From Phycisphaerales bacterium (GTDB taxonomy: Bacteria; Planctomycetota; Phycisphaerae; Phycisphaerales; UBA1924), in NCBI GenBank assembly GCA_016741915.1, contig JACVCS010000002.1:1-64000 (forward strand): 64,000 nt of DNA, in the 5' to 3' direction. Below the pieces are notes generated by a model. It was not told where the DNA came from and did no database searches. It saw only the letters and a program-made list of their open reading frames with translations. The translations under genes and the position numbers were made by a program. Of the stretch, positions 46,432 to 56,500 are shown piece by piece. Within the stretch, counting starts at the first letter, position 1, and each line of letters opens with the position of its first letter.

Positions 46432-47487
46432 TCAGCCCTTGCTCACAACACTCTTCACCGCCCGCATGATCTTGCCCTTGTGCGGCAGGTACTCCGCTTC
46501 CAGGTTCTTCGCGTACGGCGTCGGGACGTCGTCGGTGTTCACACGCACCGGCTGGTGGTCGAGGTAGTCGAAGGCCTTTTCGCAGACCTGCGTGATCACT
46601 TCGCTGGCGACGCTGGCGAAGGGCCAGCATTGGTCGACGACGACGATCTTGTTCGTGCGCTTGATGCTCTGGATGATGCTGTCGATGTCGAGCGGGCGGA
46701 CGGTGCGCATGTCGAGCACGTCGCAGACGATGCCGTCTTTTTCGAGTTCGTCGGCGGCTTCGACGCAGAAGTTCACCGGGCGGCCGAAGGAGACGAGGGT
46801 GACGTCGCTGTTGCGTTCACCCGACCAGGTGCCGCGGCGGAGGGCGGCCTTGCCGAAGGGGATGAAGTACTCCTCCTGCGGGACGTGCGCCTTGTCGGAG
46901 AGCATGCGTTCGCTCTCGAGGAAGAAGACGGGGTCGTCGTCGACGATGGCGGTTTTGAGCAGGCCCTTGGCGTCGTAGGGGTTGCTGGGGATGGCGATCT
47001 TCAGGCCCGGGACGTTGGCGTACATGGCCTCGACGGTCCAGGAGTGGGTGGAGCCGAGCTGACCGCCGGCGCCGTTGTTACCGCGGAAGACGACGGGGCA
47101 GCCCCACTGCCCGCCGGACATGTAGAGCATTTTGGGGACGTTGTTGAGGAGCTGATCGGCGGCGACGAGGGAGAAGGACCAGGACATGAACTCGATGATG
47201 GGGCGCAGGCCGTACATCGCGGCGCCGACGGCGAGCCCGGCGAAGCCGTTCTCGGAGATGGGGGCGTCGATGATGCGCTGGGGCCCGAACTCGTCGAGCA
47301 TGCCCTGCGAGACTTTGTACGCGCCGTTGTAGTACGCGACCTCTTCGCCCATGAGGAAAACGCGGTCGTCCTTGCGCATCTCCTCGGTCATGGCCTCGCG
47401 GAGGGCTTCACGGAACTGGATGACGCGGTCGCCCTGCTCGGAGGGGAGGGGCTTGGAAAAGTCGATTTCGGCGAGTGTGGTCGGCAT
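46432..47487 (-). CDS. pdhB: Pyruvate dehydrogenase E1 beta subunit
   Basis: 351 aa from ATG 47487 (TTG 12 nt earlier is possible). Transketolase-like beta subunit: FLMGEEVAYYNGAYKVSQGM, then ISENGFAGLAVGAAMYGLRP, then FMSWSFSLVAADQL and RGNNGAGGQLGSTHS. The C-terminal transketolase domain has IVVVDQCWPFASVASEVITQ. With E1 alpha it decarboxylates pyruvate using thiamine pyrophosphate and acetylates the E2 lipoyl arm. It is 179 nt downstream of pdhA on the same strand, with a hairpin repeat in the gap. Confidence 0.96.
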   Translation of the reverse strand: MPTTLAEIDFSKPLPSEQGDRVIQFREALREAMTEEMRKDDRVFLMGEEVAYYNGAYKVSQGMLDEFGPQRIIDAPISENGFAGLAVGAAMYGLRPIIEFMSWSFSLVAADQLLNNVPKMLYMSGGQWGCPVVFRGNNGAGGQLGSTHSWTVEAMYANVPGLKIAIPSNPYDAKGLLKTAIVDDDPVFFLESERMLSDKAHVPQEEYFIPFGKAALRRGTWSGERNSDVTLVSFGRPVNFCVEAADELEKDGIVCDVLDMRTVRPLDIDSIIQSIKRTNKIVVVDQCWPFASVASEVITQVCEKAFDYLDHQPVRVNTDDVPTPYAKNLEAEYLPHKGKIMRAVKSVVSKG

Positions 47488-47626
47488 GGGGAGGCTCAAC
47501 TTTCAACAGAAACAGCACACGATATCGGTTGTGTGATTCGTTCGAGATCGGTCAACGGACTCTTCAAGGACGCTCGGCAGGTTTGCCTGAGCCGGGCGTC
47601 ATCGAAGAGGGCTTCATCGCTCCGGC

Positions 47627-47648
47627 GCACGGCTCTGGAGAGCCGTGC
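47627..47648. repeat. REP-like hairpin between pdhA and pdhB
   Basis: GCACGGCTC TGGA GAGCCGTGC, a perfect 9-bp stem, 18 nt past the pdhA stop. There is no T-run, so it may stabilise mRNA ends or set the pdhA:pdhB ratio. The form resembles dispersed hairpin repeats known in planctomycete genomes. Confidence 0.55.
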
Positions 47649-47666
47649 CACCAAAGTCGGCATGGC

Positions 47667-48893
47667 TCAGAGCAGGGCGTTCTTCGTGCCGTGGACGTAG
47701 TCGCGCGTCGGGCTGAGGTTCGGTTGGATGTTTTTGTACACGTCGCTGTAGAGCTCTTCCAGCTCCGGAGCGGCGGCGTTCTCGGCGAACTCGACGCTGT
47801 CGGCCGAGAGGCTCTTGCACTCCGCGACGATCGCGTCGACGTCGGCCTCGCTGATGCACTTGCGCTCGGTGAGCAGGTGCTGCTCCAGCAGCGTGATGCT
47901 GTCGCGCTGCTTGAACATCTCCACCTCGTCCTTCACGCGGTACTTCTGCGGGTCGGACATCGAGTGGCCCTGGTAGCGGTACGTCAGCAGATCGACGAAG
48001 GCGGGGCGCGAGTTCTCGCGGCAGCGGTCCACCAGCGGCTTGAACTCGTCGTAGATGTTGCGGATGTCCATCCCGTCGATGTGCACGCCCTCGAAGCCGT
48101 AGGCGACGGCTTTCTGCTTCAGGTCGTGGGCCATGGTGGTGCCGCGCTCGATGGCGGTGCCCATGGAGTAGCGGTTGTTCTCAACGACGAAGATGACGGG
48201 CAGGCCCCAGAGGCCCGCGAGGTTCATCGCTTCGTGGAGTGCGCCCTGGTTCAGTGCGCCGTCGCCGAGATAGGCCAGAGCGACTTTCTTCTTCGCGGGC
48301 GAGCCGTCGACGGAGCGTTTCATCACGTCGAACTCGTACTTGGCGGCGAAGGCCAGGCCCGCGCCCAGCGGGGTTTGCGCGCCGACGATGCCGTGCCCGC
48401 CGAAGTTCCAGTTGGGCTTGTCGAACATGTGCATCGAGCCGCCCTTGCCCTTGGCGCAGCCGGCGAGCTTGCCGAACATCTCGGCCATGCAGGCGCGGGG
48501 CGACATGCCGCGGGCGAGTGCGTGCCCGTGATCGCGATAGGCGGTGACGATCGGGTCGTCGTGGTTGAGGGAGTTGATGGTGCCGACGGCGAGGGCTTCC
48601 TGTCCGATGTAGAGGTGACAGAAGCCGCCGATCTTGGCCTGCTGATAGGCCTGGGCGCAGCGGTTCTCGAACTCGCGGATGAGGATCATGTCGCGGAGCC
48701 ACTTGATGAGCGTGGCGTTGGGCAGCGCGTCGCTGGGGCGCGGGCCTTGGCGCTGGGCCGGCTTGCCTTGCCCGTTCATGTGCACCTTTGAGGAGGTGAT
48801 GTTGTAGATTGAGCCCTCGGGGTGCTGGATTGCTCCGGGTGCGGCCGTGGGCTGCGTGCTGCTCTGATGCTGGGTCATGGTGCTGCTCGTCAT
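47667..48893 (-). CDS. pdhA: Pyruvate dehydrogenase E1 alpha subunit
   Basis: 408 aa from ATG 48893; a second ATG lies 15 nt later. The TPP-binding motif GDGALNQGALHEAMNLAGLW, then GLPVIFVVENNRYSMGT, lies near residues 206-240. KGGSMHMFDKPNWNFGGHGI and YRYQGHSMSDPQKYR (phosphorylation-loop equivalent) are conserved. It forms the E1 heterotetramer with the pdhB product. The first 55 residues are a Gln/Ser/Pro-rich extension before the conserved LIKWLRDMILIREFENRCAQ. It is the first gene of the operon; the upstream 365 bases should hold the promoter, but no hexamers are evident. Confidence 0.96.
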   Translation of the reverse strand: MTSSTMTQHQSSTQPTAAPGAIQHPEGSIYNITSSKVHMNGQGKPAQRQGPRPSDALPNATLIKWLRDMILIREFENRCAQAYQQAKIGGFCHLYIGQEALAVGTINSLNHDDPIVTAYRDHGHALARGMSPRACMAEMFGKLAGCAKGKGGSMHMFDKPNWNFGGHGIVGAQTPLGAGLAFAAKYEFDVMKRSVDGSPAKKKVALAYLGDGALNQGALHEAMNLAGLWGLPVIFVVENNRYSMGTAIERGTTMAHDLKQKAVAYGFEGVHIDGMDIRNIYDEFKPLVDRCRENSRPAFVDLLTYRYQGHSMSDPQKYRVKDEVEMFKQRDSITLLEQHLLTERKCISEADVDAIVAECKSLSADSVEFAENAAAPELEELYSDVYKNIQPNLSPTRDYVHGTKNALL

Positions 48894-49259
48894 GGAGTGA
48901 ACTCGACGGCGGGGAAATGGGTCCGGGACAGACAAAGGGGATGATCGGACGACGGAAAAGCGGAGAACGAGGCAAGTCGAAAAACGGTCGATCCACGCGG
49001 GACGCACTATGGGCACGGATCGGGATGAGGCCAAGACCGCGGGCCCGGAAGGCCCGAAATGAGGCCCCGGGGACGGGCCGCGGGTCGGGGAAACTGCCGT
49101 CAGGGGTGGGCCTGAGGGCGGAGACCCGGCTCGCGGGTTGCGGAACTGGGAAGCGTATTCTGAAAGATTGCCCGGGTCGATAGACTGGGTGGGAGGAAAT
49201 GTTCGGCTGCGGATCGCAAAGCGGACGTTGAGGTCGGGTTTAGGGAGCAGGCCAGCCGT
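48894..49259. other. pdhA / GNAT divergent promoter region
   Basis: About 365 bases, G-rich on the plus strand, without a recognisable gene or clear promoter motif. Confidence 0.4.
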
Positions 49260-49730
49260 ATGAACGCGGAACTGATCCAGTTCAGGCCGGTGGTGCGGGG
49301 CGACCTGCGGACGCTGTATGTGATGCAGCAGGACGAGGCGGGGAACCAGCTCGCGGGGACGAAGACGCGGTCGTGGGAGGCGTTCGCTGCTCGGTGGGAG
49401 GCGGTGCTGATCGACCCGCGGGTGACTGCGCGGGCGATTGTTGTTGGTGCGGAAATCCTTGGGGCGATCAACGTCATTCCCGACGAATCTTGCCTGTGGC
49501 TTGGGTATTGGATCGATCGCCAGTATTGGGGACGCGGGGTGGCTTCGGCCGCGGTGCGGCTGATGCTGCGTGAAGTGACGCCCAGACCGATCTTTGCGCG
49601 TGTAGCGACGCACAACCCAGCCTCGCTGCGGGTGCTGAAGCGCAACGGCTTTGTTGAGATCGAGCGGCAGTATCGCGCGGCGACCGAACGGTTCGTTGCG
49701 TGCGAGGTGATCACGCTCCGTCTTGTCTGA
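49260..49730 (+). CDS. GNAT family N-acetyltransferase
   Basis: 156 aa, typical of RimJ/RimL-type GNATs. Acetyl-CoA motif A is WLGYWIDRQYWGRGVASAAV (with R/Q-x-x-G-x-G/A as YWGRGVAS), and motif B is RVATHNPASLRVLKRNGFVE. The substrate is likely a protein N-terminus or a small amine; it cannot be read from sequence. It ends 13 nt before the stop of convergent prfB. Confidence 0.88.
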   Translation: MNAELIQFRPVVRGDLRTLYVMQQDEAGNQLAGTKTRSWEAFAARWEAVLIDPRVTARAIVVGAEILGAINVIPDESCLWLGYWIDRQYWGRGVASAAVRLMLREVTPRPIFARVATHNPASLRVLKRNGFVEIERQYRAATERFVACEVITLRLV

Positions 49731-49743
49731 TCGATCGATTGGC

Positions 49744-50887
49744 TTAGCTGGATTTGGCCGCGGCGAGGGCGAGCTCGCGGCGGCGGCGCTGCAGCTCGGC
49801 ATCGATGAACGGTTGGATATCGCCGTCGAGGACTTTTTGCACGTCGCCGGATTCGTACCCGGTGCGGTGGTCCTTCACGCGTGAGTCATACACGACGTAC
49901 GAGCGGATCTGCGTTCCCCAGCCCGACTCCATCGCGCCGCCCTTCGCGGCGTTGATTTCCTTCTCGCGCTTTTCCTCGGCCATCTGCTCGAGCTTCGCCT
50001 GGATGATCCGCAAGCACTGGGCGCGGTTCTGCGGCTGGTCGCGGAAGGTGTTCGCCACGACCGTGATCCCCGTGGGCTTGTGGACCATGCGGATGGCGGT
50101 GGCGACCTTGTTGACGTTCTGACCGCCCGGGCCGCTGGCGCGGACGAAGGGGGTGACTTCGAGATCGCGGTCGGGGATTTCGACCTTGACGTCTTCGAAC
50201 TCGGGGGTGACTTCGACGGTGGCGAAGGAGGTCTGGCGTTTGCCCTGGGCGTTGAAGGGCGAAACGCGGGCGAGGCGGTGGGTACCGCGTTCACACTTCA
50301 GATAGCCGAAGGCGTAGGGGCCCTTGACGTGGAGGGTGACGGAGTCGAGGCCGACCTCGGAGCCGAAGCCGCGTTCGATTTCCTCGATGGCGAACCCGGC
50401 CTTTTCGAGGTAGTTCAGGTACATGCGGAAGAGCATCTCGGCCCAGTCGTTGGCCTCGGTGCCGCCGTCGCCTGCGCTGATGGTGACGAAGCAGTTGCGG
50501 TGGTCGTGCTTGCCGCTCATGAGTGAGCGGAGCTCGATCTTGTCCATCTTCGTGCTGAGATCGAAGAGGATCGAGTCGGCCTCGGCAAGAAACTCTTTGT
50601 CGGGCTGGCCCGGGGTGCCGGCCTCTTTGGCCATCTCGAAGGCGGCCTTGGCGTCCTCGAACTGCTTGGAGGCGGACTCCAGCGGCTCGATCTGCGTGTT
50701 GAGGAACTTCAGGTCGGCAACGACCTTGTTCGCGGCCTGCTGGTTGTTCCAGAAGTCCGCGTCCTCCATCTTTTTCTTCAGTTCGTCGCGCTGGGAAGCC
50801 TTGAAGGCATAGTTAAAGCGAGTCGCGGATCGTCAAAATCCGCGCCTCAAGCTCGTCGATCACGGGTTGGAGAGCGTCGTAATGCAT
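49744..50887 (-). CDS. prfB: Peptide chain release factor 2, expressed through a +1 frameshift
   Basis: 381 aa when the +1 shift is made. The zero frame starts at MHYDALQPVIDELEARI (ATG 50887) and stops after 24 codons at CTT TAA. Slipping one base forward at CTT continues as NYAFKASQRDELKKKMEDAD, restoring the normal RF2 N-terminal domain at exactly the place where other prfB genes shift. RF2 identity is given by the stop-recognition tripeptide SPF (RVSPFNAQG, near 209) and the catalytic GGQ (SGPGGQNVNK, near 251). The recoding site differs from the usual CTT TGA C: the stop is TAA, and no AGGGGG-like stimulator lies upstream. Confidence 0.93.
50812..50818 (-). other. prfB +1 recoding site CTT TAA C
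   Basis: The minus-strand heptanucleotide CTTTAAC. Reading CTT then AAC skips the T at 50815. In classical sites CTTTGAC gives Leu-Asp; here the result is Leu-Asn. Confidence 0.85.
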
Positions 50888-50990
50888 ACTGCGACAACGG
50901 TAGGCGCACGGCGATGGGCTTTCAGCGTGAGTTGAACGGTTGGGCGTTGGCGAATCGGCGGACGTCCGGTACGCTTGGGAAGTGGAACGG

Positions 50991-51539
50991 ATGCTCGACA
51001 ACCCGGCAAGCACCGCCGCGTCGAAATCGACCGCGACGCTCGTGATCGAGTTCCAGCCTTCTTTCGGGCTGCGGTGGGAGATCGTTCAACCGTCACGGAC
51101 CGTGATCGATGCCAACGGGGAGACCAAGCAGTATCCGGCCGGGCCGATTGCGTTTCAGGGCGTGTCCGTCGGCGCGCCGGCGGCGGCTCCGACTACGCCG
51201 ACACGATCGGAGAGTTCGAACGCCATCGCCGCACCCGTGCTGGTGATCATCGGCGCGATCGTCGTGGTCTTCGTGCTGATGTACCTGGTGCGCGTTGCGC
51301 GAGAGAACGCCGAAGTCTCGCTGACGCCCGGCGGCAAGCGCAAGCCGCGTCTGGTCAACGGTCGGCGGGCGAGTGCTTGGGAGGAAGCCGGTCGGCGGAC
51401 GAAGGTCGATTCGCCCGAGGGCACGCCGCGGGAGCCGGGGCTTGGGGGCATCCGCGGCGAGGGGATGTTCGACGACAACGACGACGAAGACAATCCCGAT
51501 CGGCCGATGTCGGGTGATTCGCCCCGGGGGGAGCGATGA
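50991..51539 (+). CDS. Single-span membrane protein, unknown function
   Basis: 182 aa from ATG 50991. A short beta-like N-terminal region (ATLVIEFQPSFGLRWEIVQP), an Ala/Pro/Thr linker, one membrane helix (IAAPVLVIIGAIVVVFVLMY, near 80-100) and a basic then acidic cytoplasmic tail (DDNDDEDNPDRP). The stop overlaps the next gene's ATG (ATGA), so the two are translationally coupled. No family is recognised. Confidence 0.7.
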   Translation: MLDNPASTAASKSTATLVIEFQPSFGLRWEIVQPSRTVIDANGETKQYPAGPIAFQGVSVGAPAAAPTTPTRSESSNAIAAPVLVIIGAIVVVFVLMYLVRVARENAEVSLTPGGKRKPRLVNGRRASAWEEAGRRTKVDSPEGTPREPGLGGIRGEGMFDDNDDEDNPDRPMSGDSPRGER

Positions 51540-52330
51540 ACGTGAACCCGGGAACGCCGCCGCGGGCGTTGGTGATTGGTGGTGCGAAGCGCGTCGGGCG
51601 TGCGATCTGTCTTGAACTCGCGCGACAGGGTTGCGAGGTGGTCTTTACGTACAACACCAGCGGGAGCGAGAGCGAAACGCTGCTGCACGAGTTGCGGACC
51701 CTCGGCGGCGCCAGCGGATCAACACCAAAGCTCTTCGCGTGCCATCGACTCAACCTCTCAGACGCGGGCGAGCGTTGGGCGGAGTTGGACGCGGTGGTTT
51801 CCAGCAGTCCACGGTGGGATGTGCTGGTGCTCAGCGCGTCGGTCTACGAGCCTTGCGAACTTCCGGAGCTTTCGCGCGATCGGCTTGTGCGAGACTACAC
51901 GGTCAACGCCATCGCACCTGCGATGATCGCGCGGGCGATGGCGCCGCATCTGTCCAAATCAACCCTGCCCGGCGGCGGGTCGGTCGTGATCATGGGCGAC
52001 GTGCACGCGATGGGCCCCTGCGGGCGGCCGCGGACGGGGTTCATTTCGTACTCGATGAGCAAGTCGGCGCTGACGGAGTTTGCGCTCTCGATCAGCCGGG
52101 CGCTGGCGCCGCGGGTGCGGGTGAATGTCGTCGCGCCGGGGGTGGTTGCGTTTCCGGAGAATGGGCCCGAGAGCGACCCTGCGGAACAGCAGCGGTACCT
52201 CAGCCGCGTGCCGATGGGGCGTGCGGGGACGCCCGAGGAAGCGGCGCAGGCGGTTGCGTGGCTGGCACTCTCGGCGACGTACACCACCGGGCAGGTGCTC
52301 CGCGTCGACGGCGGGCGCGGCCTCGTCTAA
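51536..52330 (+). CDS. SDR family oxidoreductase, pteridine reductase/FabG-like
   Basis: 264 aa. Short-chain dehydrogenase: the nucleotide-binding GGAKRVGRAI (residues 15-24) has the Arg-rich form seen in pteridine reductases (PTR1/FolM), which favours NADPH. LSASVYEP replaces NNAG, and the catalytic YSMSK (Tyr172, Lys176) follows Ser/Gly-rich VVIMGDVHAMG. The C-terminal APGVVAFPENG and YTTGQVLRVDGGRGL are typical. Substrate could be dihydropteridine or a ketone. It overlaps the upstream membrane-protein gene by 4 nt. Confidence 0.88.
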   Translation: MNVNPGTPPRALVIGGAKRVGRAICLELARQGCEVVFTYNTSGSESETLLHELRTLGGASGSTPKLFACHRLNLSDAGERWAELDAVVSSSPRWDVLVLSASVYEPCELPELSRDRLVRDYTVNAIAPAMIARAMAPHLSKSTLPGGGSVVIMGDVHAMGPCGRPRTGFISYSMSKSALTEFALSISRALAPRVRVNVVAPGVVAFPENGPESDPAEQQRYLSRVPMGRAGTPEEAAQAVAWLALSATYTTGQVLRVDGGRGLV

Positions 52331-52357
52331 TCGCTTTCGCAACTCAACCAATACGCG

Positions 52358-53482
52358 TCACTTCGGCTGAGGCGCGGACTTCGTTTCGGTCGCGTGCTTG
52401 TCGAGCGACGCCAGAAACTCTTTCGCCGGCGCGTGACCGAAATCCACCGCGACCTGCGCGGCGCTGCGGGCCATCGACAGATCGCCGCCCTTCTGGAACC
52501 ACTTCGCGGCTTCAAGGAACAACAGCGGGTCGTTGTTCTTGTAACTCGCCGCGTTGGCGTATGCCTTCGCCGCGGCGAGCGGGCGCCCGAGCATGCCGTA
52601 GGACTCCGCGAGGGTTTGCAACGCGTTGGACTTGATCAGGTCCTCGGGGTTCAAACCCGAGAGCAGATCGACCGCTTTCTGCGGCTGGTTGTTGCGCTTG
52701 TGGATCTTCGCCTCGACGTTGCGCCACTGGGCCGACTCGGGCTGCAGCGTGCGGGCCTTGCCCACCTGATCGAGTGCCAGATCGAGCGTGTTGGCCTTCA
52801 GCGAGAGTTCCGCCAGCGTGCCCCACGCCTGCGGGATGTCGTTGTTCAGACGCAGGGCCTTCGTCAACGAAGCGACCCCGGGGCCCTCTTCGCCCAGTTT
52901 GATCTGCACCATGCCCAGGAAGAGCGGGTACTGGGCTTCGGTCGGATCTTTCATGGCGGCGAGGTTGAAGAGTTCGGCCGCCCGCGCCGGTTTGCTGGCC
53001 TGATTCGCGATCACGCCGGTATCGAAGTAGAGCTTCGCGGTCGGCGGCCCGATCCGCACCGCCTCCTCCATCTGCGTCAGCGCGTCCGCGAAACGCTCCT
53101 GCCCGATCAGCGCCGCGGCGTACATCTGCCGCAACTGCGAATCGTTCGGGAACTTCGCGCACGCGCGGTCGGCGATCACCCCCGCATCCACATACCGCCC
53201 CTGCCTCATGTAATCGTCGATGGCGGTGGTCGCCAGGTTGATCGTGTCTACCGGCTTCGAGCGTGCTTCGGCTGAGCCGGCGGTGTTGCCGATGGGCGCC
53301 GTGCCGCCGGCGGGAGTTAAAGAGCCCGCGGGCGAGGGGGTGGTGGAAGCGGGCGGCGAGAGCAGGGTCTTGAAGACCAGATACGTGAGGATGCCCGCCA
53401 CCAGCAGCATGACAAAGAGCGTGAGCTTCAGGTTGCCGCTGGAGCCCGGTCGGTTGGTCGGTGAAGCGTCGTTGGTGCCCAT
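52358..53482 (-). CDS. Membrane-anchored TPR-repeat protein
   Basis: 374 aa from ATG 53482. One membrane helix near residues 18-38 (LKLTLFVMLLVAGILTYLVF) is followed by a Pro/Thr/Ser linker. Six or so TPR-like helical pairs follow (YVDAGVIADRACAKFPNDSQ; PEDLIKSNALQTLAESYGML). It resembles periplasmic TPR scaffolds. Partner unknown. It is divergent from valS with 113 nt between starts. Confidence 0.8.
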   Translation of the reverse strand: MGTNDASPTNRPGSSGNLKLTLFVMLLVAGILTYLVFKTLLSPPASTTPSPAGSLTPAGGTAPIGNTAGSAEARSKPVDTINLATTAIDDYMRQGRYVDAGVIADRACAKFPNDSQLRQMYAAALIGQERFADALTQMEEAVRIGPPTAKLYFDTGVIANQASKPARAAELFNLAAMKDPTEAQYPLFLGMVQIKLGEEGPGVASLTKALRLNNDIPQAWGTLAELSLKANTLDLALDQVGKARTLQPESAQWRNVEAKIHKRNNQPQKAVDLLSGLNPEDLIKSNALQTLAESYGMLGRPLAAAKAYANAASYKNNDPLLFLEAAKWFQKGGDLSMARSAAQVAVDFGHAPAKEFLASLDKHATETKSAPQPK

Positions 53483-53595
53483 CGAAGCAAAGGGTATACA
53501 GGGCCTCACGCAAACCAACCACCTCGACGCGTCGCCCTCAGAACCAGGCCGCCCAGCACCTGCGTCGTGCGAACGGCGGTCTAACATCCCCGCGT

Positions 53596-56500
53596 ATGAG
53601 CCAGAGCACCACGCAAACGGGTCAAACCAGCACGCAATCCCTCGCGCACAGCGCGGGGCTTTTGGAATCCATGCCCAAGCAGTTCGTCCCGGTTGAGCAC
53701 GAGAACCGCATCAGTGCGCGCTGGGAGAAAGCCCGCGCCTTCCGGGCTGATCCCGGCGCCGTGCTGCGTGGCGAGCGCAAGCCCTTCTCGATGTTCATCC
53801 CGCCTCCGAACGTCACCGGTGCGCTGCACCTCGGGCACGCGCTGAACAACACGCTGCAGGACGTGCTCACGCGGTACCACCGCATGGCGGGGTACGAAAC
53901 ACTCTGGATGCCCGGGACCGACCACGCCGGCATCGCCACGCAGGCGGTGGTGGAGAAGCGTCTACGAAAAGACGGCGAGCTGAAAGGCCCGCTCAAAGAC
54001 GCCGACCGCAACGGCGGCTGGACCCGCGAGAAGTTCGTCACCAAGGTGCAGGAGTGGAAAGACGAGTACGAAGCGCGGATCACCAACCAGCTCAAGGCGA
54101 TGGGGGTGAGCTGTGATTTCTCGCGCCAGCGCTTCACGATGGACCCGGTGTGCGCCGCCGCGGTGCGCGAGGCGTTCTTTCGACTCTTCAGCGACGGGCT
54201 GATCTATCGCGGCAAGCGTCTGGTGAACTGGGACCCCGCGCTGCAGACGGCCGTGGCGGACGATGAGTGCTACGACGAAGAGATCAACGGCAACTTCTAT
54301 TACCTGCGGTATCCGCTGGTGCACGCCTCAAGCCAGGACCCGGCGATCCGCACGGGCGGGCGCGAGAATGTCGATCCGCTGCCGCTGACATGGGGCGAAC
54401 TCGCCCGGCGTGGTTACCCCGGCGCGGAGCAGTTCGACAGCGACGTGCAGGCGTGGGTGACCGTCGCCACCACGCGTCCGGAGACGTACCTGGGCGATAC
54501 CGCCGTCGCGGTGAACCCGCACGACCCGCGGGCGAAGGCCCTTCGCGGCGTCTTCATCGAGCTGCCCGTGGTGGGGCGCATCATCCCGATCATCGAGGAT
54601 GAGTACGTGGTGCTGCCGCGCGAGGTGGCCGAGCGACTCGGGCGCGAGGACGACGCGAAAGACCCCAAGAGCGCCTTCGCGTCGGGGTTCCTGAAGGTCA
54701 CGCCCGCGCACGATCAGAACGACTGGGAGCTCGGCCTGCGCCACGGCCTGGCGGTGATCAACGTCATGGCCCCCGACGGCAGCATCTCCAGCACGCACGG
54801 CTGGTCCGACGTGGGCAACGCAACCATCTTCGTGGGCAAAAAGCGCGAAGACGCCCGCAAGAGCGTGGTGAAGTACTTCGAGGAGCATTCGATCCAAGGC
54901 TCGGCGTACAAACTGCTCGAACAGATCAAGCCTTACCGCCACAGCGTCAAACACAGCGACCGCAGCAAGGCGATCGTGGAGCCGTACCTCAGCGACCAGT
55001 GGTACGTGAAGGTGACCGACCCGCGGATGGCGAAGGCGGCGAATGAGACGCTGGCGAAGCCGGAGGCACTGGGCACTGGGCATCAGGCATCAGGCAAAGC
55101 AGAAGACACCACGCACCTGACCTTCCACCCCGAGCGCTATGCGAAGACCTTCCAGCAGTGGCACGAGGGGATTCGGGACTGGTGCATCAGCCGGCAGCTT
55201 TGGTGGGGGCATCGGATTCCGGTGTGGGGTACCAAACAGGGCCATCAACATGATCTCCGTTTTCTGATGCAAGTTCGAGAGTGGGAGAAAGCAGGTCGGG
55301 TGTTCGCGAAGTTCACGAACGATCAGATCGAGACAGACGCTGGCGCAGGAGCGAAGTTCCCCCACTACATCTGCGTACGGAGCCCTGACGATCGTGAAGT
55401 GATCGCAGCAATCGAAGCCGACGGCTTCACCCAAGACCCCGACGTCCTCGACACCTGGTTCTCCTCCGCCCTCTGGCCGCTCAGCACGCTGGGCTGGCCT
55501 GATGCCGCCGCGGCGGAGAAGATGCTCCCCGGCTCGCAGTTCACCGGCTTGCTCGCCGCGTTCAACCCCTCCAGCGTCCTCAGCACCGCGCGCGAGATCA
55601 TCACCCTGTGGGTCTCGCGCATGGTGATGATGAATCGCTACATGCTCCCTCCTCGTGCTCCAGGACACTTTGCAGCAACGTGGCGCAAGGTCATCGATCT
55701 CAATCGGGAAGAGGACTTTGCCGCGAATAGCAAACCCTTCGGACCAGATCCGAACAAGGGACCATCATTCAGCGACATGCTGATGAACTGCGTGGACGGC
55801 ATGAGCGTGGAAGCAACCCGACTTTCGGACGGTCAGAAAGTTGATCCGTCAACGCTCTTCACCACGAATACGTCGTCGAAAGATCTGTACGAGTTCCGGA
55901 TTCAGGTGCAGTCACCCGAACTCGTCAAAACATGGCAACTCGTCGAAGCTGGCTTTGAACCCGATTTCACCCGCTCAAGTGCGAAGGCCAGCACCGGCCC
56001 CGTCCCCTTCCGCAACGTCTTCGTTCACGCCGTCGTGCAGGACGGCGAGGGCAAGAAGATGTCCAAGTCCGCCGGCAACGGCGTCGATCCGCTCGACATC
56101 ATCGCCAGCCACGGCGCCGATGCCATGCGCTTCACGCTCTGCCAGATGTCCACGCAGACTCAGGACGTCCGCATGCCCGTGCAGGTGGACTCAAAGACCG
56201 GCAAGAACACCTCGCCCAAGTTCGATCTCGGCCGCTCCTTCGCCAGCAAGCTCTGGAACGCGTGCCGATTCGCGCTGACGATGCTCGAAGGCTCCGCGAG
56301 TGCGTCAACCGACAGCACGCCGATCGACCCCGCGTCGCTGAGCCTCGTTGACCGCTGGATGCTCTCGCGTCTGCAACGCGGCATCGCTGCGTGCGAGAAG
56401 GCGATCCACGCCTACGAGTTCAATTCGTACGCCGAGGCGTGCTACGACCTTCTGTGGCGTGATTTCTGCGACTTCTACTTGGAGGCGATCAAGCCGACGG

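Noticed and set aside
50813-50887. prfB as a frameshifted pseudogene
   Set aside because: The shift lies exactly at the conserved RF2 recoding position, the rest of the protein is intact, and RF2 is essential.
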